A stretch of DNA of 64,000 nt, taken from contig QHTT01000066.1 in NCBI GenBank assembly GCA_003220935.1, forward strand, positions 26,990 to 90,989, in the 5' to 3' direction. The notes below the pieces were generated by a model. The model was not told the DNA's origin. It ran no database searches and saw nothing but the letters and a program-made list of their open reading frames with translations. This document shows, one piece after another, positions 54,037 to 63,145 of this stretch. Position 1 is the stretch's first letter. Each line of letters starts with the position of its first letter. The DNA is from Gemmatimonadota bacterium. Lineage in GTDB: Bacteria > Gemmatimonadota > Gemmatimonadetes > Gemmatimonadales > GWC2-71-9. The translations under genes were made by a program, and so were the position numbers.

Positions 54037-55480
54037 GCTCGCGCCAGCCTGGGCCGTCCTGCTCGCCGCGTGCGGCGACACGATCGGACCGCCCACGCCC
54101 GCCGGGCCCCGCGTCGACTACGTCGACGGCGCGATCGAGCCCATCCTGGTGCGCGGCCAGGCCGCGGTGATCGAGGGCTTCGGGTTTGGTGCCGCGCCGG
54201 CCACCGGGGGCGTCACGCTCGCCGCTGCCGGAGCCAGCGTCGCCGCCCCGGTGGCCGGGTCGAGCGATTGGAGCGACCTCGCCATCCGCATCATCGTGCC
54301 GGACAGCGCGGTTTCGGGAACGCTCACCGTGACCACAGCGGCCGGGCTGCGGCTCACCACCACGGTGCACGTGATTCCTCGCCTCCGGTTCGGCCCGGAC
54401 ACGCTGTCCTGGAGGCAGCGGACTGCTTTCCCGAGCGCCCCCGTGGGCGTCGCGGTCACGGCGGCGGCGATTCCTGCCGGCACCGTCGTTTCGACCGCCC
54501 TGTACGCCGCGGGCGGTGCCGAGCTGGTCGGCGGGCGTCTCGTCCCGGATGCCGGGGTCTACGTCGCCCGGGCGCTCGCGGGGGGGGCGGTCGGCGCCTG
54601 GGTGCGTCAGCCCGACAACGCGGACCCGCTCAAAAGCCGTGTCCTTCCCGCGCCGCGCGGGTTCGCCGCCGTGGCCGTGGCCACGCGCTACAACTCCCAC
54701 TTCGCGGGGAGCGCGCTGTATGTGATCGGGGGCATCGACTCGGCCGGCCGGGCGCAGCCATCGGTGCTCGCGGCCGATGTCACTCCAGACAGCGTCGTCG
54801 GGCGCTTCGCGCCGATCGAGCCGCTTCCCGCGCCGGTGGTGGGCGCGACCGCGGTGGTGCGGCGCGGCCGGATCTACGTCATCGGCGGCACGGACTCGCT
54901 CGGGCGCCCGCAACGCTCCGTGTTCGTCGGGCGCATCGCCGCCGCCGGGCACATCGACGGCTGGTACCGGCAGCCCTTGCTCCCCACGCCACGGGCCTAC
55001 GGTGGCGGCGTGGTCCTCGACGATCGCGCGGTCGCGTTCGGCGGAGTGGCTGATAGCGTGCCGCCGGGTGGCGGACTCGACGCGGCAACGACGCGGCTCG
55101 GCTCGAGCGATACGGCGCCGGTGAGCCTCGTTTCGGGTTTCTTGGCCGGCCCTTGGGCGTCGGGGATCACGCTGTTCCCCGCCCCCCGATCGCAGTTCGC
55201 GACGCTGGACTTGGGCGACGTCGTCCTGCTCGTAGGCGGTATGTACGGCGGCGCCGCCACGAACGATGCGGAAACGCTCGCGGCCGTGGTGATCGGCGAC
55301 TCGCTCGGCCCGTTCACGGGGCCCGTCGGCTCCAGCACGATTGCGGCGCAGGGCGGCGGCACGCTCGTGGGGCCGGCGGGCGTCACCTGGCGCGAGTCGG
55401 ATGGGTCGCGGCATGCGCTTGTGATCGGGGGGATCGACTTGAACACGGGCCTGCGGAAATCGGGCGTCTGGGGTTTCTAA
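53990..55480 (+). CDS. Beta-propeller (kelch-like) lipoprotein with IPT/TIG domain
   Basis: A protein of about 496 residues. I place the start at the TTG at 53990, which overlaps the MCP gene by 47 bases; there is no ATG nearby and the precise start is uncertain. The signal [14 protein letters not shown] is a lipobox (LLAAC). A TIG-like domain ([20 protein letters not shown]) comes first, then repeats with kelch-type glycine pairs ([69 protein letters not shown]). It is probably anchored on the outer envelope. Function unknown. Confidence 0.68.
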   Translation: MRKRCASFGGRTVTGRLAPAWAVLLAACGDTIGPPTPAGPRVDYVDGAIEPILVRGQAAVIEGFGFGAAPATGGVTLAAAGASVAAPVAGSSDWSDLAIRIIVPDSAVSGTLTVTTAAGLRLTTTVHVIPRLRFGPDTLSWRQRTAFPSAPVGVAVTAAAIPAGTVVSTALYAAGGAELVGGRLVPDAGVYVARALAGGAVGAWVRQPDNADPLKSRVLPAPRGFAAVAVATRYNSHFAGSALYVIGGIDSAGRAQPSVLAADVTPDSVVGRFAPIEPLPAPVVGATAVVRRGRIYVIGGTDSLGRPQRSVFVGRIAAAGHIDGWYRQPLLPTPRAYGGGVVLDDRAVAFGGVADSVPPGGGLDAATTRLGSSDTAPVSLVSGFLAGPWASGITLFPAPRSQFATLDLGDVVLLVGGMYGGAATNDAETLAAVVIGDSLGPFTGPVGSSTIAAQGGGTLVGPAGVTWRESDGSRHALVIGGIDLNTGLRKSGVWGF

Positions 55481-55530
55481 CCGGAGGCCGAGTTATTACC
55501 GTAGGGCCACACTGGCGACCGGGACGCGTC

Positions 55531-56973
55531 GTGCGCACATTGGCGATTCTGGGAATGGCGCTCACCTGCAGCGTCGGCCATCTCGGCGCACAGCGGGCGC
55601 ATCAGTTCGAGCTCGGCGCGTTCGGCTCGTTCACGCGCTACGACAGGGCGTTCGGCCTCCAGGACCGCGGCGGCGGCGGCGCGCGTCTCGGCTACTTCTT
55701 CACCGACATCGTCGGCGCGGAGCTCGACGTCGGCTACCAGGACTTGAGCCCCAGGACGGGCAGCGCATCACCCACGCTCGCACTCGGCGGCGCGAGCCTG
55801 ATCCTCAATGTCGGGAGCCCACGCCAGTTGTTCTACTTCCTCGGCGGCTACTCGCGCCTGGACTTTGAGAAGACCGCTCCGTATCGCTTCACGGACAACG
55901 CCGTCCACGGCGCGATCGGCGATCGGGTGTTCCTCAGCGACCGAGCCGCGCTGCGGCTCGAGGTGCGCGCCATCTACGCGCCCAACACCGGATTCGCGCG
56001 CGCCTCCTGGGCCGGCCACGTGGTCGCTTCGCTCGGCCTCTCCGTCTTCACCGGCGGGGGAGTGCTCCCGGACGAGGACCACGATGGCGTCCCCGACAAG
56101 CGCGACACCTGCTCGAACACCCCGCTCGGCGCAACCGTCGACGTGCACGGCTGCCCGACCGACGCCGATCAGGACGGCGTATACGACGGACTCGATCAGT
56201 GCTCCGGCACGCCCGCGGGGGCTCGGGTGGATGCGAAGGGCTGTCCGATCGACTCGGACCACGACGGCGTGTACGACGGGCTCGATCAGTGCTCCAACAC
56301 GCCTGCCGGCGCGCACGTAGACGCCAAGGGCTGCCCCGCTGACGCCGACGGCGACGGCGTGCCCGACGGGATCGACCAGTGCCCCAACACCCCGACAGGC
56401 GCGACCGTGGACCCCGCCGGCTGCCCGCTCGACGCGGACAAGGACGGCGTGCCGGACGGGATAGACAAGTGCCCGAACACGCCGCCGGGCACGGAAGTGG
56501 ACAGCACCGGGTGCCAGCGCTTCAAGGACTCCGACGGCGATGGAGTCGACGACACCAAGGACAAGTGTCCCGGTACCCCGCCCGGCTCGCGGGTGGATGC
56601 CTTCGGGTGCGTGATCCTCTTCACGCCGGAGCGGACGCCAGTCATCCTGCGGGGGGTGACGTTCGAGACGGGCAGGGCGGTCCTGCAGCTCGAGTCCTTC
56701 ACCGTGCTCAACATCGTCGCCCAGTCGCTGGTGGCGAATCCGGCCATTCGGCTCGAGATCGCGGGATATACCGACGGGACGGGCTCTGCGGCGACGAACC
56801 TGCGGCTCTCGCAGGCCCGCGCGGAGGTGGTGCGCGCCTACCTGGTGAGTCGCGGTGTCTCGCCCACCCGCATGATCGCACGGGGGTACGGCGCGAGCAA
56901 TCCGATCGCCGTAAACACCACTCCCGAGGGTCGAGCGCAGAACCGGCGGGTGGAGCTGCACCAGTTACCCTAG
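55531..56973 (+). CDS. OmpA-family protein with TSP3 repeats (copy 1)
   Basis: A 480-residue outer-membrane protein, GTG start, with signal RTLAILGMALTCSVGHLGAQ. A beta-barrel of about 160 residues comes first (HQFELGAFGSFTRYDRAFGL). Next come about six calcium-binding thrombospondin type 3 repeats (DGVPDGIDQCPNTPTGATVD pattern). A C-terminal OmpA peptidoglycan-binding domain follows (EIAGYTDGTGSAATNLRLSQ, MIARGYGASNPIA). It ties outer membrane to cell wall. Tandem with the next gene, 10 bases apart. Confidence 0.88.
   Translation: MRTLAILGMALTCSVGHLGAQRAHQFELGAFGSFTRYDRAFGLQDRGGGGARLGYFFTDIVGAELDVGYQDLSPRTGSASPTLALGGASLILNVGSPRQLFYFLGGYSRLDFEKTAPYRFTDNAVHGAIGDRVFLSDRAALRLEVRAIYAPNTGFARASWAGHVVASLGLSVFTGGGVLPDEDHDGVPDKRDTCSNTPLGATVDVHGCPTDADQDGVYDGLDQCSGTPAGARVDAKGCPIDSDHDGVYDGLDQCSNTPAGAHVDAKGCPADADGDGVPDGIDQCPNTPTGATVDPAGCPLDADKDGVPDGIDKCPNTPPGTEVDSTGCQRFKDSDGDGVDDTKDKCPGTPPGSRVDAFGCVILFTPERTPVILRGVTFETGRAVLQLESFTVLNIVAQSLVANPAIRLEIAGYTDGTGSAATNLRLSQARAEVVRAYLVSRGVSPTRMIARGYGASNPIAVNTTPEGRAQNRRVELHQLP
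56080..56570. repeat. DNA-level repeats encoding TSP3 units, copy 1
   Basis: Five or six repeats of about 72 bp each encode DxDxDGVxDxxDxCxNTPxGxxVDxxGCP. The units are alike at the DNA level too, so unequal recombination could change their number. Confidence 0.7.
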
Positions 56974-56983
56974 AGGAGCCGAC

Positions 56984-58576
56984 ATGAGACGGTTCGCGGT
57001 GCTGGCGGCATTGCTCACGCTCCCGACAGGACGCCTCGCGGCGCAACACGCCGGGCAGTTCGAGGCCGGTGCGTTCGGCTCGTACACGCGCTACGACGCC
57101 GCCTTCGGTCTTGCCGACAAGTTGGGGGGCGGCGGACGCCTCGGCTACTTCTTCGGTGACGCAGTCGGCCTCGAGGCCGAAGTGCTGTTCCAGCCCCAGT
57201 ACACCGTGTCGAGCGGCGGGACGCCCACCACTCTCCAGCCGCTGATCGGCAGTGCCAGCTTGGTCTTCAACGCTGTGCACGGCAGCCGCCTGATGGTCTA
57301 CCTGCTCGGCGGCTACTCGCTGCTCGACTTCGGGACGCGGGCCCCGTATCGCTTCACCGACAACGCCATGCACGGTGGCGCCGGCGTGCGGATCTTCCTC
57401 ACCCAGCGGGTCGCGCTGCGGCTCGAAGGGCGCGGCGTCTATGTGCCTAGCACCAGGTCCGCCTTCGGGCCGACGACGGCCACGCATTTCGTCGCGACGG
57501 CCGGCCTTTCCGTCTTCCACCTGGGCGGGCCGCCGCAGGACTCGGACAAGGACGGCATCCCCGATAAGAAGGACGCTTGCCCCAACACGCCGCTCGGGGC
57601 CACGGTCGACGCGCGCGGCTGCCCGACGGACTCGGACAAGGACGGCGTGTACGACGGGCTTGACAAGTGCCCCAACACGCCGGCCGGCGCCACCGTGGAC
57701 GCGAGCGGCTGTCCCACCGACTCGGACTCAGACGGCGTGCCGGACGGCATCGATCAGTGCCCCAACACGCCGGCCGGGGTGCAGGTCGACCCGAAGGGCT
57801 GCCCCGTCGACTCGGACGGCGACGGCGTGCCCGACGGCGTCGATCAGTGCCCCAACACCCCCGCCGGCGCCACGGTGGACGCGGTGGGATGCCCGGCGGA
57901 TGCCGACAAGGACGGCGTGCCGGACGGCATCGATCAGTGCCCCAATACGCCGATTGGCGCGCTCGTCGATGCGAAGGGTTGCCCGATGGACTCGGACCTG
58001 GACGGCGTGCCGGATGGCCTCGACAAGTGTCCCAACACGCCCGCCGGGACGCCGGTCGACACGACCGGCTGCCCGCTGCCGCGCCAGGTGATCCGGGACT
58101 CCGACGGGGACGGCGTACCCGACGACCGCGACAAGTGCCCGAATACGCCGGCCGGCTCGAAAGTGGACGCGAACGGCTGCATCATCCTGTTCCAACCGGA
58201 AATCGTGCCGGGCGCACCGGGCGCCGCGCCGGCGCGGCCCACGTTGATCCTGCGCGGGGTGAACTTCGAGTGGGGCCGGTCCGCCCTCACGCGCGATTCT
58301 TACGCGGTGCTCGACCAGGTGGCGGGGTCCCTGCTCGCCAACCCGGACATCCGGATCGAGATCGCAGGCTACACGGACAACACGGGGTCGGCGCCTCTCA
58401 ACGTGCGGCTCTCTGAGGCCCGGGCCGCGTCGGTGCGCGCCTACCTGGCGCGCAAGGGCGTGTCGCCCGGGCGGATGGTCGCAAAGGGCTACGGAGCGAG
58501 TGGCTTCATCGCGCCCAACACGACCGCGGCGGGCCGGGCGCAGAACCGGCGGGTGGAGCTGCATAAGCTTCCGTAA
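56984..58576 (+). CDS. OmpA-family protein with TSP3 repeats (copy 2)
   Basis: A 530-residue paralog of the gene before it. Signal peptide FAVLAALLTLPTGRLAAQ, a barrel (GQFEAGAFGSYTRYDAAFGL), then about eight TSP3 repeats instead of six, and the OmpA domain (ILRGVNFEWGRSALTRDSYA, EIAGYTDNTGSAPLNVRLSE, MVAKGYGASGFIAPN). The two genes are probably co-transcribed and differ mainly in repeat number. A palindrome at 58594-58630 follows its stop codon. Confidence 0.88.
   Translation: MRRFAVLAALLTLPTGRLAAQHAGQFEAGAFGSYTRYDAAFGLADKLGGGGRLGYFFGDAVGLEAEVLFQPQYTVSSGGTPTTLQPLIGSASLVFNAVHGSRLMVYLLGGYSLLDFGTRAPYRFTDNAMHGGAGVRIFLTQRVALRLEGRGVYVPSTRSAFGPTTATHFVATAGLSVFHLGGPPQDSDKDGIPDKKDACPNTPLGATVDARGCPTDSDKDGVYDGLDKCPNTPAGATVDASGCPTDSDSDGVPDGIDQCPNTPAGVQVDPKGCPVDSDGDGVPDGVDQCPNTPAGATVDAVGCPADADKDGVPDGIDQCPNTPIGALVDAKGCPMDSDLDGVPDGLDKCPNTPAGTPVDTTGCPLPRQVIRDSDGDGVPDDRDKCPNTPAGSKVDANGCIILFQPEIVPGAPGAAPARPTLILRGVNFEWGRSALTRDSYAVLDQVAGSLLANPDIRIEIAGYTDNTGSAPLNVRLSEARAASVRAYLARKGVSPGRMVAKGYGASGFIAPNTTAAGRAQNRRVELHKLP
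57538..58170. repeat. DNA-level repeats encoding TSP3 units, copy 2
   Basis: About eight units of about 72 bp with the same Asp-rich Ca2+-binding pattern as the copy-1 array. The unit sequences are close enough to let the two arrays recombine with each other. Confidence 0.7.
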
Positions 58577-58593
58577 CAGGCGCGGTCAGGCGC

Positions 58594-58630
58594 ACGGGCG
58601 GTCGGGCGGTCGGCCTCGCTGACCGCCCGT
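58594..58630. repeat. GGGCGGTC inverted element after ompA copy 2
   Basis: A 10-bp stem (ACGGGCGGTC at 58594-58603, GACCGCCCGT at 58621-58630) with a second GGGCGGTC unit in the loop. It lies 17 bases past the stop codon, so it might terminate transcription. There is no T-run. It has the same layout as the other short-unit inverted elements in this window. Confidence 0.65.
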
Positions 58631-58685
58631 CGCGTCGCTGGCTCCCAGCACGTAGTTTTCTCCGTCCCGCAACCGCTTGAACATC

Positions 58686-60709
58686 ATGAACGCCCGCTGG
58701 CTGCCTCCAGTCGCGATCGGCCTTCTGAGCGCCGGTCAGCCGATCTGCCTGTCCGCCCAGTCTCCCCCCCATCCCTTCCAAGCGACGGACTACTACCGCC
58801 TCACCACTCTCAGCGACCCGCGCGTCTCGCCTGACGGGCGACGCATCGCCTTTGTCGTGTCGACGGTTGTCGAGGACAAGGACCGACGACACTCGGAGAT
58901 TTGGACAGTGCCGACGGACGGTTCGGCGCCCGCGTTCCGCTACACGAGCCCGGCCACTGAAGCGTCGAATCCGGTGTGGTCACCGGACGGCTCGTTGCTT
59001 GCGTTCACGAGCAAGCGCGAGGGCTTCGACGACGACGTGTGGTTCCTGCGGACCACGGCCCCGGGCGGTGAAGCCTTCCAGGTGCCCGGCGTTCACGCCA
59101 CGCCGCTCTTCTCGGGCGACGGCAAGTGGCTGCTCTACAGCTGGCGCGGCCCGGAGCCCGACAGCCTGAAGAAGGATTCGTGGCGGACGCGGGTCTCTCC
59201 GAGCGCGATCACGCGCGGGCCGGATCCGAAGCGGTTCGACGGCCGGGTGTACACGTCCCTGCCATTTCTGGAGGACGAGCGCGGCCTCGTGCCGCCGCGC
59301 GAGACCCGACGGCCGAGTCATCTGTACCTCGTGCCCAGGGGCGGCGGCGAGCCGAAGCAGCTCACCAGCGGCGACTTGAGCCAGCGGGCCCCAGACTGGT
59401 CACCCGACGGTCGGGCGATTGTGTTCCTACAGGACTCGACCGACACGAGCGAGGTGCGCGACCAGGTCCGGCCGCAACTCTACGTGCTCACGGTGGCGGA
59501 CGGCGCAGTGCGCCGGCTCGCAACGCCGTACGTCGAAAACGTCGAACCCGCCTGGTCGCCCGACGGTAACTCCATCGCCTTCATCTGCTCGAAGGGCCGC
59601 GGCGCGGAGAACGACGTATGCGTCGTGCCCGCGGCCAGCGGGGGCGGGGGCGGGGGCGGGGGCGGGGCAATCCGGAATCTGACGGGCGCCTGGGACTTGG
59701 ATCCAGCCAGCCCGTTCTGGTCTGCGGACTCGAAGACGGTCTATTTCAGGGCCGAAACGCGCGGCAACATCCACCTGTTTAGCGCGCCGGCGGCGGGCGG
59801 GAATGTCCGCCAGATCACGACCGGCGAGCGGCAGCTCGGCGGCCCAGCGCTGACGCGCGACGGGAAGTGGCTCGCGTACACGGCGAGCGACGTGACCCAC
59901 CCGACCGAGCTGTTCGTGGCGCCCGTCGGGAGCGCCGGCGCGGGTGCCGACAAGCGACTCACGTCGTTCAACGACTCGCTGCTCACCCAGGTCGCCACGA
60001 TCGCGGCGGACACGTTCTGGTTCACGAGCGTGGGGGGACTGCGCATCGAAGCGTTCCTCATGCGTCCTCATGGCTACCGCGGGGGGAGGAGCCACCCCCT
60101 GATCCTCTACATCCACGGGGGGCCTCACTCGAACTATGGCAACGTCTTCTTCGCTGGGGGATGGAGGACTACCAAGACCTGATGAAGGCGGTGGACGTGG
60201 CGATCGCCCGGGGCGGTGTGGACACGACGCGCCTGGGAGTCGCGGGCGGCTCCTACGGCGGTTTCATGACCAACTGGGTGGTGGGGCACACGCGCCGCTT
60301 CGCCGCGGCGGAGACCGATCGCTCCATCTACGACTGGTATTCCTGGTACGGCTCCTCGGATGCGCAAGGCCTCACCGACTACGAGTTCTCGGGGCCGCCG
60401 TGGGACGCGGACTCGCTGTACCGCGTGCTCTCACCGATGACCTACGCCAAGAGCATTCGCACGCCCCTGCTCATCGTCCACTCGGAGGACGACCGCCGCA
60501 CGCCGATCACGGACGGCGAGCAGCTGTTCGTGATGCTGCGCAAGCGCGGCGTGCCGGCGGAGTTCGTGCGTTACCCGCGATCCTACCACGGCCTGTCCCG
60601 CACCGGCCCGCCGTGGCTGCTCGTGGACCGGCTGGAGCGGATCCGCACCTGGTTTGCGCACTGGCTCGGCAGCGGCGAGACGCCGCCCGCCGCCGGCACG
60701 CTGCGCTAG
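58686..60709 (+). pseudogene. S9 prolyl-oligopeptidase family peptidase, interrupted
   Basis: A secreted peptidase (signal PPVAIGLLSAGQPICLSAQS) with a seven-bladed propeller (NPVWSPDGSLLAFTSKREGF and similar TolB-like repeats) and an alpha/beta-hydrolase domain. The catalytic triad is in place: GGSYGGFMTNW (Ser), HSEDDRRTPI (Asp), RYPRSYHGLSRTG (His). But the reading frame breaks at about 60150: the first frame ends in a stop at 60182, and the rest resumes in another frame at GMEDYQDLMKAVDVAIARGG. About 35-40 residues that normally join HGGPHSNYGN to this segment are missing. So this is either a decayed gene or an assembly error. Confidence 0.7.
59639..59668 (+). repeat. GGGGGC tandem tract inside the S9 peptidase
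   Basis: Four runs of five G and one of four G, each separated by C, encoding about nine glycines (SGGGGGGGGGAI). It could form a G-quadruplex on the coding strand and is a spot for replication slippage. Confidence 0.85.
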
Positions 60710-60715
60710 ACCGTG

Positions 60716-63091
60716 ATGCCTCGCGCCCCCGTGGCGCTGCTGGCGGTGGGGCTGCTCGCCGCCCCCCTGTCGCTCGCTGCGCAGCAGCGCCGCGACACCC
60801 GGCAGACCCCGGCCCCGCGGCCGCGACGCGCGCCGGCCAGCGTGGCGCGCGTCCCGACTCCCAAGTCGGTCCTGGGCTTCGAGCCGGGCGAGGACCGCCG
60901 GCTCGCCGACTGGCCGGCGCTGCTGCGCTATTACCAGGCCCTGGCGAAGACGAGCGACCGCGTGCGGTACCGCGAGCTCGGGAAGAGCACGCTGGGCGCG
61001 CCCTTCGTCGCGCTCCTCATCTCGAGCCCGCAGAACCTCAAGAGCCTCGATCGCTATCGACAGCTCAACGCGCGGCTCGCCGATCCGCGGACCATCCGCA
61101 ACAACCGCGAGGCGCAGGAGGCGTTGCGCGACGGCCGCGCCATCGTGCTCATCACGTCGGGCATCCACTCGAACGAAGTAGGCGGGCACCTGACGCCCGC
61201 GATCCTCGCCTACCGCCTCGCGAGCGACACCACCGCCGCCACCCGGACGATCCTCGACAACGTGATCCTGTTGCTCGTCCCCTCGCTCAACCCCGACGGC
61301 GTCTCGATCGTCACCCGCTGGTACAACCGCACGCTCGGCACGCCCGCCGAAGGCACCGACCCGCCCGAGCTGTACCACCACTACACGGGGCACGACAACA
61401 ACCGCGACTGGTACGCCTTCACCCAGGTCGAGACACAGCTCGTGGTCGACTCGCTGCACAACGTGTGGCATCCCGAGATCGTGCACGACATTCATCAGCA
61501 GGACAGCGACGGCTCGCGACTCTTCCTGCCGCCGTACCTCGACCCGGTGGAGCCGAACGTAGACCCGCTGCTGGTGGACGGCGTGAACGCCCTGGGGGCC
61601 AGCGTCGCGTGGCAGCTCGCCGGGGAGGGGAAGCCGGGGATCGCGATCAACGCGATCTACGACGCCTGGACGCCGGCCCGCGCCTACCAGCACTACCACG
61701 GCGGCGTTCGCATCCTCTCCGAGGCGGCGAGCGCCAACCTGGCGTCCCCGATCGAAGTCCCGTTCGACCACCTCGCGACCCGGGCGCGGGGGTTCAACCC
61801 GCGCGAGCGCTCTTGGAACTTCACGAATCCGTGGCCCGGCGGCCGCTGGACCCTCAGGGACATCGTCGGCTACCAAACCGACGCCGCGTACGCCCTGCTC
61901 GAGAACGCGGCGCGCTACCGTGACGTGTGGCTCGCGAATTTCCTCACGGTCGAGAGCCGCGCGGTCCGTGGCTGGCGCGGTTGGCCGTACGCGTACGTGA
62001 TCCCTCGCCAGCCGCGCGACACCGTCGGGCTCACCACGCTGCTCGGCATCCTGCGCCGCGGGCAAGTGGAGATCCGCACCGCCCTGCACCCCATCACGCT
62101 TGGCGGACAGCGGTATGCCGCCGGGAGCTACGTCGTCGTGCTGCGGCAGCCGTACGCTGCCTTCGCCAAGACGCTGCTCGAACCGCAGCATTATCCCGAC
62201 CTGCGTCTCTACCCCGGCGGACCGCCCCTGCCGCCGTACGACGTGACAGCCCACACGCTGCCGCTCCTCATGGGCGTCGCGGCCGTCCCGGCGCGCGACT
62301 CCCTGCGGATCGGCCTCTCGACGCCGATCGAGCCGCCGGCGGCGACCCCCGGCTCCGCCGGCGTCGCCGGCGCGGATGGGCCACGTGTCGGGCTGTACCG
62401 CTCCTACGACGCCGCGATCGACGAAGGTTGGACGCGGTGGGTGTTCGATACGTGGCGCGTGCCGTACGTCTCGGTGGTGGATTCCGAGGTGCGAGCCGGC
62501 AAGCTGGCGGAGCGGTTCGACGTGGTCGTGCTCCCCGATCAATCGCCGGACGAGCTGCTCACCGGCCTGCCGCGCGCATACCCCGCGCCGTACCCAGGCG
62601 GCCTGGGGGACGACGGCGTCAAGGCGCTGCGCCAGTTCGTGCAAGACGGCGGCACGCTCGTCGCCCTCAACGACGCCAGCCGGTTCGCAGCGACGCAACT
62701 GCTGCTCCCAGTGCGCAACGTGCTCGAAGGCGTGGCCGACGACGAATTCTATGCGCCGGGATCGATCTTCCGGCTCGAGCTCGACACCGGCCACCCAGTC
62801 GCGCGCGGCATGCCGGCGCAGAGCATCGCCTGGTACGAGGGCGGCCCGGCATTCGAAGTGCTCGACTCGAGCGCGGCGCGGGTGATCGGTCGCTATCCCG
62901 CCGATGCCGACAAGGTGCTGCTCTCGGGGTGGGTGCTCCATCCGGAGCGGGTGGCGGGCCGGGCCGCCCTGGTCGAGGTGAAACGGGGGGCCGGCCGGGT
63001 CGTCTTGTTCGGCTTCCGCCCCCAGTACCGGGGTCAGAGCATCGCGACGTACCCGTTGCTATTCAACAGCTTACAGGTGTCGGCCCGGTAG
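60716..63091 (+). CDS. M14-family zinc carboxypeptidase, exported
   Basis: A 791-residue secreted peptidase with signal LLAVGLLAAPLSLAAQQ. The M14 zinc motif is seen as HSNEVGG (HxxE); a later His (EIVHDIHQQDSDGSRLFLPP) gives the third ligand. An Asn-Arg pair (HDNNRDWYAFTQ) is as in the family. The long C-terminal half (about 400 residues) is not a recognised domain but includes a Rossmann-like part (DVVVLPDQSPDELLTGLP). It follows the S9 peptidase by 6 bases; the two probably digest extracellular peptides together. Confidence 0.85.
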   Translation: MPRAPVALLAVGLLAAPLSLAAQQRRDTRQTPAPRPRRAPASVARVPTPKSVLGFEPGEDRRLADWPALLRYYQALAKTSDRVRYRELGKSTLGAPFVALLISSPQNLKSLDRYRQLNARLADPRTIRNNREAQEALRDGRAIVLITSGIHSNEVGGHLTPAILAYRLASDTTAATRTILDNVILLLVPSLNPDGVSIVTRWYNRTLGTPAEGTDPPELYHHYTGHDNNRDWYAFTQVETQLVVDSLHNVWHPEIVHDIHQQDSDGSRLFLPPYLDPVEPNVDPLLVDGVNALGASVAWQLAGEGKPGIAINAIYDAWTPARAYQHYHGGVRILSEAASANLASPIEVPFDHLATRARGFNPRERSWNFTNPWPGGRWTLRDIVGYQTDAAYALLENAARYRDVWLANFLTVESRAVRGWRGWPYAYVIPRQPRDTVGLTTLLGILRRGQVEIRTALHPITLGGQRYAAGSYVVVLRQPYAAFAKTLLEPQHYPDLRLYPGGPPLPPYDVTAHTLPLLMGVAAVPARDSLRIGLSTPIEPPAATPGSAGVAGADGPRVGLYRSYDAAIDEGWTRWVFDTWRVPYVSVVDSEVRAGKLAERFDVVVLPDQSPDELLTGLPRAYPAPYPGGLGDDGVKALRQFVQDGGTLVALNDASRFAATQLLLPVRNVLEGVADDEFYAPGSIFRLELDTGHPVARGMPAQSIAWYEGGPAFEVLDSSAARVIGRYPADADKVLLSGWVLHPERVAGRAALVEVKRGAGRVVLFGFRPQYRGQSIATYPLLFNSLQVSAR

Positions 63092-63145
63092 CGTGATCCC
63101 CGTCTCTTGTCCGTTGGGAGCGGGATTCCTATCGTGTAGCCCCCT

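Noticed and set aside
60150-60184. TGATGA at the break in the S9 peptidase as a selenocysteine codon
   Set aside because: The break needs a change of frame, not only a readthrough, and the family has no Cys or Sec here.
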